This document shows, piece by piece, positions 53,440-63,787 of a stretch of 64,000 nucleotides of DNA; position 1 is the first letter of the stretch, and each line of letters begins with the position of its first letter. Location: positions 248,001 through 312,000 of the forward strand of contig NZ_LJJE01000002.1 in NCBI RefSeq assembly GCF_001854765.1. Reading direction: 5' to 3'. The notes beneath the pieces are model-generated. The model ran no database searches and had not been told where the DNA came from. It saw only the letters and a list, made by a program, of their open reading frames with translations. A program made the translations under genes and the position numbers. This stretch comes from Vibrio sonorensis. GTDB lineage: Bacteria; Pseudomonadota; Gammaproteobacteria; Enterobacterales; Vibrionaceae.

Positions 53440-54777
53440 TCAGGTACTTAGCGCTAAAATTTTTGAACGGCGCTGAAGGTTGTAGAGATTCTGCTTTTGC
53501 ATGGGGAGTTCGGAAACCGAAATTTCTTCAAATCCCTGCTCTCTAAACCAGTGGAGACTATGGGTGGTAAGAACGAAAATTTGTTCAATTCCTTTGGCTT
53601 TGGAATGCTGACGCATATGGTTTAGAAGGACTAAGCCACGGTTACCATCTCGGTACTCGCTGTGAATGGCAACACAAGCCATCTCTGCCATTTTGTCATC
53701 CGGATACGGGTACAAGGCTGCACACCCAATAATAAGGCCGTCTTTTTCGATAATAGTGAATTGATGGATCTCTTGTTCTAACTGTTCTCTTGAACGTCTG
53801 ACAAGAATTCCTTGCTGTTCCAGAGGTTCAATCAAGTCCAAAATACCGCCAATGTCATCAATGTGTGCTTGGCGAATTTGCTCCGCGCTCTCCACAACAA
53901 TCTGTGTTCCTATGCCGTCGAGAGAAAAGAGTTCCTGAATTAAAGCGCCGTCGACCTTATAGCTCACTAAGTGGCTGCGTGGAACACCTGCGCGACACGC
54001 AGCAGTGGCCGCGCGAAGAAAGCGCAGCGTCCCCGATGAGTTGTCGTCTTTGTGGTTAACATCGAAAGTAAGTCGTTCGAGAATTCGCTCGGCTTCCGCT
54101 GGGAATAGCTCGGCAACCGCGTTGCCTTCTTCGTCGATGATACCTTGCTCTGAACAGAAGCCTATTAATTTGTCTGCATTGAGTTTTATCGCCAATTGGG
54201 TAGCGAGTTCTTCAGACAAGAGGTTAAAAGATTCCCCAGTAACTGAACTGGCAATCGGACCCAGTAGCACTATCGAGCCCTGATCGAGCATGCGATTGAT
54301 ACCATGGGTATCAATGCGACGAATACGCCCGCTATGGCAGTAGTCGACACCATCATCAACACCAAGTGGTTGGGCAATAACAAAGTTTCCGCTAACCACA
54401 TTGAGTTGAGTGCCTTCCATTGGTGTGTTGCCAAGACTCATAGAGAGTTGAGCCGTGATAGCCAATTGAAGTTGTCCCGCAGCTTGCATCACCAAGTTCA
54501 GTGCTTTCTCATCGGTAACTCGAACACCTTTATGATAGGGCGTTTGGTAATTATTCGAGTTAAGTACCTGATTAATCTGCGGTCGAGCGCCGTGAACCAG
54601 TACGATCTTCACCCCAAGACTGTGAAGTAAGGATAAATCACTAATTATGTTGGTAAAGTTGTCATCGGCTACAACCTCACCTCCCAACATAACGACCATG
54701 GTTTTGCCACGGTGCGCGTTGACATAAGGGGCGGACTGTCGAAAACCTTTAACTAGTTCGGTGCTACGGATCTTCAC
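53440..54777 (-). CDS. argA: N-acetylglutamate synthase
   Basis: ArgA makes N-acetylglutamate from glutamate and acetyl-CoA, the first step of arginine synthesis, and is feedback-inhibited by arginine. The 445-residue protein joins an amino-acid-kinase-like domain (about 1-290, [23 protein letters not shown]) to a C-terminal GNAT acetyltransferase domain (about 300-445, with [17 protein letters not shown]). This is the classical bacterial ArgA layout. Tandem ARG boxes lie just upstream, fitting ArgR repression. Confidence 0.95.
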   Translation of the reverse strand: MKIRSTELVKGFRQSAPYVNAHRGKTMVVMLGGEVVADDNFTNIISDLSLLHSLGVKIVLVHGARPQINQVLNSNNYQTPYHKGVRVTDEKALNLVMQAAGQLQLAITAQLSMSLGNTPMEGTQLNVVSGNFVIAQPLGVDDGVDYCHSGRIRRIDTHGINRMLDQGSIVLLGPIASSVTGESFNLLSEELATQLAIKLNADKLIGFCSEQGIIDEEGNAVAELFPAEAERILERLTFDVNHKDDNSSGTLRFLRAATAACRAGVPRSHLVSYKVDGALIQELFSLDGIGTQIVVESAEQIRQAHIDDIGGILDLIEPLEQQGILVRRSREQLEQEIHQFTIIEKDGLIIGCAALYPYPDDKMAEMACVAIHSEYRDGNRGLVLLNHMRQHSKAKGIEQIFVLTTHSLHWFREQGFEEISVSELPMQKQNLYNLQRRSKILALST

Positions 54778-54790
54778 GATAATACTCGTT

Positions 54791-54829
54791 TGTGAATTGT
54801 TATGTGAAAATAATGCAATATTATTCTGT
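54791..54829. promoter_or_regulatory. Tandem ARG boxes upstream of argA
   Basis: TGAATTGTTATGTG (54793-54806) and TGCAATATTATTCT (54814-54827) match the 14-base core of the ARG box at about 10 and 11 positions. Their centres are 21 bases apart, the spacing of adjacent boxes bound by the ArgR hexamer. The site lies 14 bases before the argA start on the minus strand. Confidence 0.6.
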
Positions 54830-54948
54830 TTTCAACAACTGTTTTTTTTGACTCAATATTAGAGAATTAGACTTGGTCGATTGTCGCAGTCTCAAGCCAG
54901 TGGTATAGAATAAGAAATAGTGAATTACGATACTTATAAAAAAACTAG

Positions 54949-55356
54949 ATGAATAACGCTGACCCTGCAGCAAATCGAGCCAACAAAAAGAAGATAGAGC
55001 GGTTTCTACTGGTAATTGCTGTGATCATTTCTATTGTAGCGGTGATGGCCTTTTCCTTGTTGTTTAAATACATTAATAAACTCAACTATCCAGACCAAAT
55101 GATCTACGGAACTTGGGTAGAGCAAAACGTCGCACCTTATGCGGCCGACAAATTTACTCTCACCCGCAATGGTGTGGTGGTGAATGGTGGCGTAGTTGCA
55201 ACGCAGTTTCTGTTTGATGGTAAGTACTTTAAGTATCAGTCAGGAGAGCAAACTCGCCGTTTCCTATTTCTCAATCAAGATATGACGCAAATGCGATTGA
55301 TTTCTGAGGTTAACTATCAGCCTATCTATCACTTGATAAAGAGTGATCAGCAATGA
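54949..55356 (+). CDS. Small membrane-anchored protein, DUF2850-like
   Basis: This 135-residue protein has one membrane helix (about 18-43, FLLVIAVIISIVAVMAFSLLF) after a short charged N-terminus, so the C-terminal domain should face the periplasm. The C-terminal domain (YGTWVEQNVAPYAADKFTLTRNGVVVNGGVV) resembles the Vibrio family DUF2850, which has no known function. It is divergent from argA and precedes mltA by 147 bases. The family name is a recollection, not a search result. Confidence 0.7.
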   Translation: MNNADPAANRANKKKIERFLLVIAVIISIVAVMAFSLLFKYINKLNYPDQMIYGTWVEQNVAPYAADKFTLTRNGVVVNGGVVATQFLFDGKYFKYQSGEQTRRFLFLNQDMTQMRLISEVNYQPIYHLIKSDQQ

Positions 55357-55503
55357 CCTCACGGTTTGGTTTTGAGATTGTTACCATTTCCAATTCTGAA
55401 TAAGTTGCTATTAACTTCAGACTTTGCCATGCTCCCTAAATCTTTGGTCTAACGACCTTTAGTGACTATTTTTAGCGCTTATCAGTTAGAGGAATTAACA
55501 TAA

Positions 55504-56607
55504 GTGATCAATAAAACCCTTCCATTAGCTTTAGTGGCTCTCCTAGCGGGTTGTGCGCAGCCTACCGACCGAGCGCAACAATACTTAGACGGTGAATTTC
55601 CACAAACTCTCAACAAAGTTACCGTTGTTGATTCGCAAACCCCTAGAGACTTTACTGAGTTTCATCGTCAAGCGCATGAAGTGGTGAGCAATTCTCCATC
55701 AATGGCCGCTATCTATCAGCCTCTATATGAAAAGCTAAATGAATGGGTTTTACAAAGTGGTGATCCTGCTAGTTTAGCGCAGTTTGGTGTTCAGGCCGCG
55801 CAACTAGGCGGTGGTGATAAGCAGGGCAATGTTCTTTTTACTGGGTATTTCTCACCCGTTATGGAGCTTCGTCATCAAGCCAATGAAAAGTTTAAGTACC
55901 CAGTGTACAAAATGCCCAATTGCGATGAAGATTGCCCAACGAGAGCAGAGGTCTATGCCGGTGCTCTAGAAGGGCAAGGTTTAGAGTTAGGCTACGCGGC
56001 GAATCGCATTGATCCATTTATCATGGAAGTGCAAGGCAGTGGCTTTGTTCACTTTGAAGATGACGATACGCTGGAGTATTTTGCCTACGGCGGTAAGAAC
56101 AATAAAGCGTACGTCAGCATTGGTAAGGTACTGATCGAGCGCGGTGAAGTACCACGAGCTAAGATGTCGTTAAAAGCGATAAAAGATTGGGTGTTAGAAA
56201 ATGATGATGCAACAGTAAGAGAGCTGCTGGAGCAGAACCCATCTTTTGTATTTTTTGAGCCAAGATCGGCGGCGCCAGTAACAGGCTCCGCGGGTATTCC
56301 ATTACTGCCAATGGCATCTGTTGCTGGTGACAGAAGTTTGTTCCCAATGGGGACACCAATATTGGCAGAAGTTCCATTGCTCAATCCAGACGGAACGTGG
56401 AGTGGCGGTCATCAGCTCCGACTCTTGTTAGTGCTTGATACCGGAGGCGCGGTTAAGCAAAACCACCTCGATCTGTATCACGGGATGGGGCCAAGAGCAG
56501 GTACGGAAGCAGGCCATTACAAACATTTTGGCCGTGTGTGGAAGCTAGGACTAGAAGGGTCAGCAACGGAAGCGCCTTGGGCATTACCACCTGAAAAGCT
56601 ACAATAG
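55504..56607 (+). CDS. mltA: Membrane-bound lytic murein transglycosylase A
   Basis: MltA is an outer-membrane lipoprotein that cleaves peptidoglycan glycan strands with formation of 1,6-anhydro ends. The 367-residue protein starts with GTG, has a lipoprotein signal (LLAGC, Cys17) and the family motifs LFTGYFSPVMELR, GSGFVHFEDD and LLVLDTGGAVKQNHLDLYHG. The last contains the catalytic-type Asp of the double-psi barrel. It has its own terminator. Confidence 0.94.
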   Translation: MINKTLPLALVALLAGCAQPTDRAQQYLDGEFPQTLNKVTVVDSQTPRDFTEFHRQAHEVVSNSPSMAAIYQPLYEKLNEWVLQSGDPASLAQFGVQAAQLGGGDKQGNVLFTGYFSPVMELRHQANEKFKYPVYKMPNCDEDCPTRAEVYAGALEGQGLELGYAANRIDPFIMEVQGSGFVHFEDDDTLEYFAYGGKNNKAYVSIGKVLIERGEVPRAKMSLKAIKDWVLENDDATVRELLEQNPSFVFFEPRSAAPVTGSAGIPLLPMASVAGDRSLFPMGTPILAEVPLLNPDGTWSGGHQLRLLLVLDTGGAVKQNHLDLYHGMGPRAGTEAGHYKHFGRVWKLGLEGSATEAPWALPPEKLQ

Positions 56608-56660
56608 TTAAATAGAGTTTAAAGCTAGCCTTTAATCTTACAATCTAGACATTTTTATTA

Positions 56661-56690
56661 AGAGTGCGTATAACGCACTCTTTGTTTTTT
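56661..56690 (+). terminator. Terminator after mltA
   Basis: AGAGTGCGT pairs with ACGCACTCT over an ATA loop, then TTGTTTTTT. It lies just before the tcdA start, which rules out earlier in-frame starts for tcdA that fall inside it. Confidence 0.9.
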
Positions 56691-56708
56691 ATCCATCGGA
56701 ATAGTGTT

Positions 56709-57518
56709 ATGCGCGAACTAGATACGCCAGCATCTGACAATTACAATCAACGCTTTGGAGGCACACGTCGTCTCTATGGTCACGATGAAGTGGAGATCTT
56801 ACGAGCCGCTCATGTCTGTGTTATTGGTATTGGTGGCGTGGGTTCTTGGGCAGTGGAGGCACTGGCAAGGACAGGGATCGGCGAATTAACACTGATCGAT
56901 ATGGATGATGTGTGCGTCACTAACATTAATCGTCAGATCCATGCTTTGAGCGGCAATATAGGTCAGAGCAAAGGCGAGATGATGGCGCAGCGCGTGGCCT
57001 TGATTAATCCAGACTGTAAGGTCAATGTCATTGATGATTTTATTACACCGGATAATCAACACGAGTATTTAAGCAAAGAGTACGATTACGTTTTAGACGC
57101 GATTGACAGTGTTAAAGCAAAGGCTGCGCTATTGGCTTATTGCCGCAGTAACAAGATCAAGGTGATTACCACTGGTGGTGCTGGCGGACAAGTCGACCCA
57201 ACTCAGATAAAAGTGGCCGACCTGACCAAAACGATCCAAGATCCATTAGCAAAGAAAATTAAAGACACACTGCGCCGTTTTCACAATTTTCCTAAAAATC
57301 CACAACGAAAATTTGGCATTGAATGTGTGTTCTCCACCGAACAATTGAAGTACCCACAAGCCGATGGTTCAGTGTGTGCAGCGAAAGCAACAGCAGAAGG
57401 GCCAAAAAAGATGGATTGCGCCACCGGATTTGGTGCAAGTACCGTGGTCACGGCAAGCTTTGGATTTGTCGCCGTCGCGCGTATTGTTGAAAAGCTAATT
57501 CAGAAACACTCAAAATAG
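56709..57518 (+). CDS. tcdA: tRNA threonylcarbamoyladenosine dehydratase
   Basis: TcdA (CsdL) cyclises t6A to ct6A at position 37 of ANN-decoding tRNAs, using ATP. The 269-residue protein belongs to the E1/ThiF family. It has the ATP-binding loop VCVIGIGGVGSWAVEALART, the motif LIDMDDVCVTNINRQ, and GGAGGQVDPTQI. The start MRELDTPASDN at 56709 is chosen because upstream starts fall in the mltA terminator. It precedes csdE by 16 bases, the usual csdL-csdE partner arrangement, although csdA is not adjacent. Confidence 0.94.
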   Translation: MRELDTPASDNYNQRFGGTRRLYGHDEVEILRAAHVCVIGIGGVGSWAVEALARTGIGELTLIDMDDVCVTNINRQIHALSGNIGQSKGEMMAQRVALINPDCKVNVIDDFITPDNQHEYLSKEYDYVLDAIDSVKAKAALLAYCRSNKIKVITTGGAGGQVDPTQIKVADLTKTIQDPLAKKIKDTLRRFHNFPKNPQRKFGIECVFSTEQLKYPQADGSVCAAKATAEGPKKMDCATGFGASTVVTASFGFVAVARIVEKLIQKHSK

Positions 57519-57534
57519 CAAGCTAGGAATGTGA

Positions 57535-57963
57535 ATGTCTGACTATCCGCAAAGTCCATTTGGCAGCGAAATTACCGCTGACCATATCGCAGATACACTC
57601 TCTCAGTTAAAAGGCTGGGAAGAGCGTTATCGACAAGTCATCATGTTGGGCAAGAAACTACCCGCAATGCCCGAAGAACTGAAAAGTGAACAGGTCAAAG
57701 TGGCGGGTTGTGAAAGTCAGGTGTGGCTAGTATGTAGACAAGTGGATGAGCAGTGGCATTTTTGTGCGGACTCTGACGCTAGAATTGTACGCGGTTTGAT
57801 CGCTATTGTGCTCGCGGCGTATCAAGGTAAAAGCGGTAAAGACATTCAAGCGTTCGATATCGATTCCTACTTTGAGCAGCTCGGGCTAATCGCACATTTA
57901 AGTCCTTCAAGAGGCAATGGCCTTAAAGCTATTGTGGAGCAAATTCGTCAACTGACTAGCTAG
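57535..57963 (+). CDS. csdE: Cysteine desulfurase sulfur acceptor CsdE (SufE family)
   Basis: CsdE accepts persulfide sulfur from the desulfurase CsdA. The 142-residue protein has the SufE motif KVAGCESQVWLVC with the acceptor Cys59. It lies directly after tcdA; CsdA, CsdE and TcdA are known to form a sulfur-relay-linked set in E. coli. Length and genomic position favour CsdE over SufE, which would be in a suf operon. Confidence 0.92.
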   Translation: MSDYPQSPFGSEITADHIADTLSQLKGWEERYRQVIMLGKKLPAMPEELKSEQVKVAGCESQVWLVCRQVDEQWHFCADSDARIVRGLIAIVLAAYQGKSGKDIQAFDIDSYFEQLGLIAHLSPSRGNGLKAIVEQIRQLTS

Positions 57964-58099
57964 ATTTCGGGTTGTTTAAATTTTAATCAGATAATTATTA
58001 AAGCCTTAGATAATTCGGGGTGTTACAGACCTTGTTGTGACTGCATAAAGGCTGTACAATTCGCGCCCTTAATTACTGAACCGTCATTTGAGAGGTTAC

Positions 58100-59223
58100 A
58101 TGACCACTGAAAAAATCAATCTACTTGACTATGACCGCAAGGGCTTGCGCAAGCTATTCGCAGAAGAATTAGGCGAAAAGGCTTTCCGTGCGGAACAAGT
58201 GATGAAGTGGATCTACCATTTTGGTGTTGATGACTTCGAAAAAATGACCAACATAAACAAAAAGCTGAAAGAGAAGCTTCAGCGACGTTGTGAAATTGTT
58301 GCTCCAGTTGTTGCAGAGGCCCAGCATTCATCAGACGGCACGATTAAGTGGGCAATGAAAGTTGGCGATCAAGATGTTGAAACGGTTTATATTCCAGAAG
58401 ATGATCGAGCGACACTTTGTGTTTCTTCACAAGTGGGATGTGCACTAGAGTGCAAGTTCTGCTCTACTGCGCAGCAGGGCTTTAACCGCAATCTGAAAGT
58501 TTCAGAAATCATCGGTCAGGTTTGGCGAGCTGCTCGCGAAATTGGACTAGAGAAAGAGACTGGAAGACGCCCTATCACAAACGTAGTATGATGGGTATGG
58601 GGGAGCCGTTACTTAACATGAAGAACCTAATTCCATCATTAGAGCTGATGTTGGATGATTTAGGCTTTGGATTGTCGAAGCGTCGTGTAACCGTATCCAC
58701 ATCAGGCGTTGTTTCTGGCTTAGATCAGATGACCGGCAATATCGACGTGGCGTTAGCGATCTCTTTACACGCGCCTAATGACACCCTTCGCAGTGACATC
58801 ATGCCTATCAACGATCGCTGGGATATTGAAGACTTCTTAGCATCAGTGCGCCGTTACATTGCGACCTCTAACGCTAACCGCGGTAAAGTGACCATCGAGT
58901 ACGTGCTACTCGATCATGTTAACGACGATATGGATCACGCACGTGAACTAGCGGAGCTGTTAAAAGACACGCCGTGTAAAATTAACCTGATACCGTTTAA
59001 CCCATATCCAGGTTCTCCGTACAAAAAGCCGAGTAACTCGCGTATCGATCGCTTCCAAAAGACTTTGATGCAATACGAGCACACAGTAACCGTTCGAAAA
59101 ACGCGCGGAGATGATATTGATGCGGCTTGTGGTCAGTTAGTCGGCGATGTCATTGACCGTACCAAGCGCACCCAAATGCTCCAAGCGGCTCGTGGTGAAA
59201 CTATCTCGGTAAAAGCCGTTTAA
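58100..59223 (+). CDS. rlmN: Dual-specificity 23S rRNA/tRNA adenine C2 methyltransferase (frameshifted here)
   Basis: RlmN is a radical S-adenosylmethionine enzyme that methylates C2 of A2503 in 23S rRNA and A37 in some tRNAs. The start [20 protein letters not shown] at 58100 follows GAGAGG. The cluster motif CALECKFC (CX3CX2C) is in [18 protein letters not shown]. The frame breaks at 58588 (AA read as A); restored, it reads [15 protein letters not shown] and gives about 374 residues, with the C-terminal DIDAACGQL cysteine region. The lesion is likely an error. Confidence 0.94.
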
Positions 59224-59252
59224 ATAGAATGATCAACGCTTTAAAGAACAAT

Positions 59253-59280
59253 AAAAACCAGAGTTTAGGCTCTGGTTTTT
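59253..59280 (+). terminator. Terminator after rlmN
   Basis: AAAAACCAGAG pairs with CTCTGGTTTTT over a TTTAGG loop, 29 bases after the rlmN stop. Confidence 0.92.
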
Positions 59281-59491
59281 GCTATTTTGAATCTGAGTAA
59301 CATTTCTGCCATTTTAGTGACAAAGGAAAAAATACCTGAGTTAACATGCGTATCTGTTGAGCAATTTTGTAATAAGAGCTCGCATAACTAATGTAAAAAT
59401 TAGGAAAAACCTTGAGCTGTTTGTAATTTATGCGGGTTAGTTATGTTGTTTCAGACGTAATATCTATTAGAATTAAACAGTAATAACAAAG

Positions 59492-59632
59492 TAGTAGTGA
59501 ATGACTCCCAGACTTTTGTAGTCCGGCGCTTTAAAACTACTAGATATACAGGAAAGTCCTGGCCAAATTTTAAATCGCTTCTGTTAAAGCAAAGCTACGA
59601 ACAAAAAAAAAGAAAAGCCTAGTTAACAGAAG
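59492..59632 (+). other. Structured leader upstream of rodZ
   Basis: The 433-base gap before rodZ holds no gene. Its 3' half is rich in inverted repeats: TAGTAGT (59492-59498) with ACTACTA (59536-59542), enclosing GACT/AGTC; a tight CAGGA-AAG-TCCTG hairpin (59549-59561); and CTTCTGTTAA (59578-59587) with a perfect match TTAACAGAAG (59623-59632) around an A-rich loop. The last ends 24 bases before the rodZ ATG. This could be a regulated 5' leader or a small RNA; no known riboswitch is recognised. Confidence 0.45.
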
Positions 59633-59656
59633 ATTACTAAGAGAACTTAGCACACT

Positions 59657-60655
59657 ATGATTGCAGAAAACGAAACCGTTGCAGAAGAGACAAAAATTCA
59701 ACCGGGTGACATTCTTAAAGCGCGCCGAGAAACGTTAGGTTTAACTCAAAAGCAAATTGCCGACCGCTTGCGACTGCGCTTATCGATTATTGAAAATATC
59801 GAACTCAACCAATTTGAATCGGATCAGGTTGCTACCTTTACACGAGGCTACTTAAAGTCGTACGCACGTGCGGTAGGAGCTGATGAGATAGAAGTACTGG
59901 CCGCTTTAGATAGTTGCACCACCGTTGAAGAAGAAGAGCACACCATGCAATCTTTCTCTCAGCAAACCGACAAAGAGAGAAGCGATAGCCGTATTATGAA
60001 GATCACTTGGGTGATTGTTGTGATCATTTTCGGTATATCAACGTTGTGGTGGTGGCAGAATCAGCAAAACACCCAGATAGAGCTCACTGCGCCGCAAGAA
60101 GAGACCAGTCAAGCGTCAACGGAGCAAACTCCGACTGCGGATTTCGTCAATCTTGAAGAGGAGGACAGGGCCGAAACGGAAACGACAATTTCTCAGGTTT
60201 CTGAAGTTGCGGAAGAAGCGACTCCTCAAGTCAGTACCGATGCCGCAGAAGAACCTGCTGCAGAGGTAGTAGAAGCGGTTACGGAAGCTCCTGTAGAGAG
60301 TGTTGATGAGCCAGCGGTGGAAGAGTCTGTCGTTGAAGAAGTGACGTCTTCACAAGTAGAAGCTACAGATTCAGACAGCGCGGCGGTCGAAGTGGGCAGT
60401 AATGTCAGCAGTGATCTCGCGTCTCTACTAGAAATGAGCTTTGATTCCGATTGCTGGATTCAAGTTAAAGATGCAAGTGGTAAAACGCTTTCTACCGGAC
60501 TTAAAAAAGCCGGACAATCTCTCCAATTATCAGGTAAAGCACCATTTAAAGTGGTTTTGGGCGCCCCAGAAGGCGTTTCTATCACATTTGCGAGTGAACC
60601 TGTCGACCTTTCTGGGTATACTTCAGGCAAAGTAGCAAGATTCACTTTACCTTAG
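59657..60655 (+). CDS. rodZ: Cell-shape protein RodZ
   Basis: RodZ anchors MreB filaments to the inner membrane and helps maintain rod shape. The 332-residue protein has an N-terminal helix-turn-helix domain (about 15-80, LKARRETLGLTQKQIADRLRL), a single membrane helix (about 115-133, ITWVIVVIIFGISTLWWW), a very acidic Glu/Val/Ala-rich linker (about 145-250) and a C-terminal periplasmic beta domain (about 260-332). It is followed by ispG after 9 bases. Confidence 0.93.
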   Translation: MIAENETVAEETKIQPGDILKARRETLGLTQKQIADRLRLRLSIIENIELNQFESDQVATFTRGYLKSYARAVGADEIEVLAALDSCTTVEEEEHTMQSFSQQTDKERSDSRIMKITWVIVVIIFGISTLWWWQNQQNTQIELTAPQEETSQASTEQTPTADFVNLEEEDRAETETTISQVSEVAEEATPQVSTDAAEEPAAEVVEAVTEAPVESVDEPAVEESVVEEVTSSQVEATDSDSAAVEVGSNVSSDLASLLEMSFDSDCWIQVKDASGKTLSTGLKKAGQSLQLSGKAPFKVVLGAPEGVSITFASEPVDLSGYTSGKVARFTLP

Positions 60656-60664
60656 AAAAATATT

Positions 60665-61783
60665 ATGCAACACGAATCACCTATTAAACGTCGTCCATCG
60701 ACACGCATCTATGTGGGCGATGTGCCTATTGGTGATGGCGCTCCGATTGCAGTGCAATCGATGACCAACACCAGAACAACAGATGTGGATGCGACGGTTG
60801 CACAAATAAGAGCACTGGAAAATGTCGGGGCAGATATCGTTCGCGTATCTGTACCAACCATGGATGCCGCAGAGGCTTTCAAACAAATTAAGCAACAAGT
60901 TAAAGTTCCACTAGTTGCCGATATTCACTTCGACTATCGTATCGCGCTTAAAGTCGCGGAGTACGGTGTGGATTGCTTGCGTATTAACCCAGGTAATATC
61001 GGCAACGAAGATCGCATTCGATCCGTCGTTGATTGTGCCAGAGATAAAAACATTCCCATCCGAATTGGTGTGAATGGTGGATCTCTGGAAAAAGACATTC
61101 AGGTCAAATACGGCGAACCTACCGCAGAAGCGTTGGTAGAATCGGCAATGCGCCATGTCGATATACTAGACAGACTGAACTTCGATAAGTTTAAAGTTAG
61201 TGTAAAAGCGTCAGATGTATTCTTAGCGGTTGATTCTTATCGATTGTTAGCGAAAAAAATTGATCAGCCGTTGCACTTGGGTATCACCGAAGCTGGTGGT
61301 GCTAGAGCTGGTTCGGTAAAATCTGCGGTTGGTCTTGGAATGTTACTTGCCGAGGGTATCGGTGATACCTTACGCATTTCTCTTGCGGCGGATCCCGTCG
61401 AAGAGATCAAGGTCGGTTTTGACATTTTAAAGTCTCTGAGAATACGTTCTCGGGGCATCAATTTTATTGCTTGTCCAAGTTGTTCACGTCAAGAGTTTGA
61501 TGTGATTGGCACCGTCAACGCCCTAGAGCAGAGACTAGAAGATGTTCTCACTCCTTTAGATGTTTCCATTATAGGGTGCGTGGTCAATGGTCCTGGCGAG
61601 GCAGAAGTTTCCCACTTAGGACTTGCGGGCAGTAACAAGAAAAGCGCATTTTATGAAGACGGAAAACGTCAGAAAGAGCGTTTTGACAATGATGACTTGA
61701 TCGATAAGCTAGAAGCAAAAATTCGTGCAAAAGCATCAATGTTAGATACGGATAAGCGCATCGATATCAAAATAAAAGATTAA
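60665..61783 (+). CDS. ispG: 4-hydroxy-3-methylbut-2-enyl diphosphate synthase
   Basis: IspG performs the penultimate step of the MEP isoprenoid pathway with a [4Fe-4S] cluster and flavodoxin. The 372-residue protein has the TIM-barrel start [18 protein letters not shown] and the cluster ligands in [11 protein letters not shown] and [17 protein letters not shown]. It lies in the rodZ-ispG-hisS order common in gammaproteobacteria. Confidence 0.96.
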   Translation: MQHESPIKRRPSTRIYVGDVPIGDGAPIAVQSMTNTRTTDVDATVAQIRALENVGADIVRVSVPTMDAAEAFKQIKQQVKVPLVADIHFDYRIALKVAEYGVDCLRINPGNIGNEDRIRSVVDCARDKNIPIRIGVNGGSLEKDIQVKYGEPTAEALVESAMRHVDILDRLNFDKFKVSVKASDVFLAVDSYRLLAKKIDQPLHLGITEAGGARAGSVKSAVGLGMLLAEGIGDTLRISLAADPVEEIKVGFDILKSLRIRSRGINFIACPSCSRQEFDVIGTVNALEQRLEDVLTPLDVSIIGCVVNGPGEAEVSHLGLAGSNKKSAFYEDGKRQKERFDNDDLIDKLEAKIRAKASMLDTDKRIDIKIKD

Positions 61784-61826
61784 TTCTCAACGGCACTCAA
61801 CCAAACAAAGAGTTACGGAAATTATT

Positions 61827-63095
61827 GTGGCAAAGACAATACAAGCGATTCGAGGCATGAACGACTGCCTCCCAACACAGTCCCCACTGTGGCAAAAATT
61901 AGAAAACACCGTTAAAAGCGTGATCAGTGCTTACGGATACAATGAAGTCCGTATGCCGGTTGTTGAGATGACTCATTTATTCAGTCGCGCTATCGGTGAA
62001 GTTACCGATGTGGTTGAAAAAGAAATGTATACCTTTGAAGACCGCAATGGCGACAGCCTTACACTAAGACCAGAAGGTACAGCTGGCTGTGTGCGTTCCG
62101 GTATCGAAAACGGTCTTCTGTACAACCAAGAACAACGTTTGTGGTATATGGGACCCATGTTCCGCCACGAGCGCCCGCAAAAGGGTCGCTACCGTCAATT
62201 CCACCAGTGTGGTGTAGAAGTATTTGGTCTTAATGGGCCTGACGTAGATGCAGAACTGATCATGATGACAGCGCGCTTATGGCGTGAGTTAGGCATCGAC
62301 AAGCATGTGCGTTTGGAGCTGAACTCGATTGGCTCTCTAGAAGCCCGTGCTAACTACAGAACTGCGTTGATTGAGTTCCTAGAGCAGCATATGGATATTC
62401 TTGATGAAGATTGCAAGCGTCGTATGCACACCAATCCGCTTCGCGTTTTGGATACCAAGAACCCAGAAGTACAAGCAGTATTAGGTGACGCCCCTCGTCT
62501 TTCTGATTACTTAGATGATGAGTCGAAGCAACATTTTGCAGGTCTGTGTGAACTTCTTGATGCTGCAGGTATCGAATACACTGTTAATGAGCGTTTAGTC
62601 CGTGGTTTGGACTACTACAACCGCACTGTATTTGAGTGGATTACTGAGAGCTTAGGTGCTCAGGGCACGGTTTGTGGCGGTGGTCGTTACGATGGTCTTG
62701 TAGAGCAGTTAGGCGGTAAAGCGACACCGGCTGTCGGTTTTGCGATGGGATTAGAGCGTCTGGTTCTAATGTTAGAAACACTGGAACTTACCGATGTTCG
62801 TCGCAGTGTGGACGTTTACATGGTGACCGCTGGTGAAGGCACTATGATGGCGGGTATGAAACTGGCAGAGAAACTGCGCGAACAGGTTTCAGGTCTGCGC
62901 GTGATGAACCACTTTGGCGGCGGAAACTTTAAGAAACAATTTAAACGCGCAGATAAAGTCGGCGCAGCAGTAGCATTGGTGCTTGGTGAAAACGAAGTAT
63001 CTGATGGTACGGTCGTGCTAAAAGATTTACTTGGTGGTACTCAAGAGACTTACGGCCAAGATGAAGTTATCGAGAAGCTAAAAGCACTCGTTTAA
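61827..63095 (+). CDS. hisS: Histidyl-tRNA synthetase
   Basis: HisS charges tRNA-His. The 422-residue protein shows class II motif 1 (around [19 protein letters not shown]), motif 2 ([20 protein letters not shown]), the histidine-specific [15 protein letters not shown] and motif 3 ([14 protein letters not shown]), followed by the anticodon-binding domain. A GTG start (giving [13 protein letters not shown]) is used after a weak ACGGAAA site. Confidence 0.96.
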   Translation: MAKTIQAIRGMNDCLPTQSPLWQKLENTVKSVISAYGYNEVRMPVVEMTHLFSRAIGEVTDVVEKEMYTFEDRNGDSLTLRPEGTAGCVRSGIENGLLYNQEQRLWYMGPMFRHERPQKGRYRQFHQCGVEVFGLNGPDVDAELIMMTARLWRELGIDKHVRLELNSIGSLEARANYRTALIEFLEQHMDILDEDCKRRMHTNPLRVLDTKNPEVQAVLGDAPRLSDYLDDESKQHFAGLCELLDAAGIEYTVNERLVRGLDYYNRTVFEWITESLGAQGTVCGGGRYDGLVEQLGGKATPAVGFAMGLERLVLMLETLELTDVRRSVDVYMVTAGEGTMMAGMKLAEKLREQVSGLRVMNHFGGGNFKKQFKRADKVGAAVALVLGENEVSDGTVVLKDLLGGTQETYGQDEVIEKLKALV

Positions 63096-63110
63096 GCAAA
63101 GAAACAGTAC

Positions 63111-63139
63111 AAAGTGACGATGGTTCTATCGTCACTTTT
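63111..63139 (+). terminator. Hairpin between hisS and yfgM
   Basis: AAAGTGACGAT pairs perfectly with ATCGTCACTTT over six bases and is followed by only a short T stretch. It may be a partial terminator that reduces read-through into yfgM. Confidence 0.6.
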
Positions 63140-63160
63140 CGTGATTTAAGAGGACAGGAA

Positions 63161-63775
63161 GTGGAAGTCTACGATACTGAAGAACAACAGGTTGAAGCCA
63201 TTAAAGAGTGGTGGAAGGAAAATGGCAAAGCAGTCATTCTTGGCGCTGTATTAGGTCTAGGTGGCCTTTTCGGTTGGCAATATTATGACAAGTCAGTGAT
63301 TTCTTCCCAAGAAGCTGCTTCTGAAGCTTACAACCAAGCTCTTGATGCTCTAGCAGCGAAAGGCACCGAAGGTATTTCAGGTGTTCAGAGCTTTATCGAG
63401 TCAAATAAAGACAGTGAGTACTCTGTATTGGCTGCACTTCAACTTGCTAAAGTTCAGGTAGAAGCCAACCAGTTGGATGAAGCCTTAGCACAGTTGGAAT
63501 GGGCGAAGGAAAACAGTAAAGACGCAGCCCTTTCTGCCGTGGTTCATTACCGTCTAGCTAGAGTAAAAGCAGAGCAAGGCAACTTTGATCAAGCGATTGC
63601 GGATCTTGCTGGTATCACCGATGCTAGTTGGACGGGGCGCGTTGCCGAACTTCGCGGTGACATCTTACTGCGCAAAGGCGATCAAGAAGCTGCTTATACT
63701 GCTTACACAGAAGCGCAGCAAGCCAGCGATGCCAGCCAAACTCTACAAATGAAACTGGATGATTTGGCCAAGTAA
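63161..63775 (+). CDS. yfgM: Sec-translocon-associated protein YfgM
   Basis: YfgM is an inner-membrane protein with a periplasmic TPR-like domain; in E. coli it binds PpiD and the SecYEG translocon. The 204-residue protein has a membrane helix (about 23-42, GKAVILGAVLGLGGLFGWQYY) and a helical repeat C-terminal part. It starts with GTG after AGAGGACAGGAA. It lies between hisS and bamB, the normal order. Confidence 0.93.
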   Translation: MEVYDTEEQQVEAIKEWWKENGKAVILGAVLGLGGLFGWQYYDKSVISSQEAASEAYNQALDALAAKGTEGISGVQSFIESNKDSEYSVLAALQLAKVQVEANQLDEALAQLEWAKENSKDAALSAVVHYRLARVKAEQGNFDQAIADLAGITDASWTGRVAELRGDILLRKGDQEAAYTAYTEAQQASDASQTLQMKLDDLAK

Positions 63776-63787
63776 GGGCGTACTTAA

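Noticed and set aside
59224..59491. Missing pilF-like gene after rlmN
   Set aside because: No coding frame is present; the gap only has a terminator and AT-rich sequence, and gene order differs among gammaproteobacteria.
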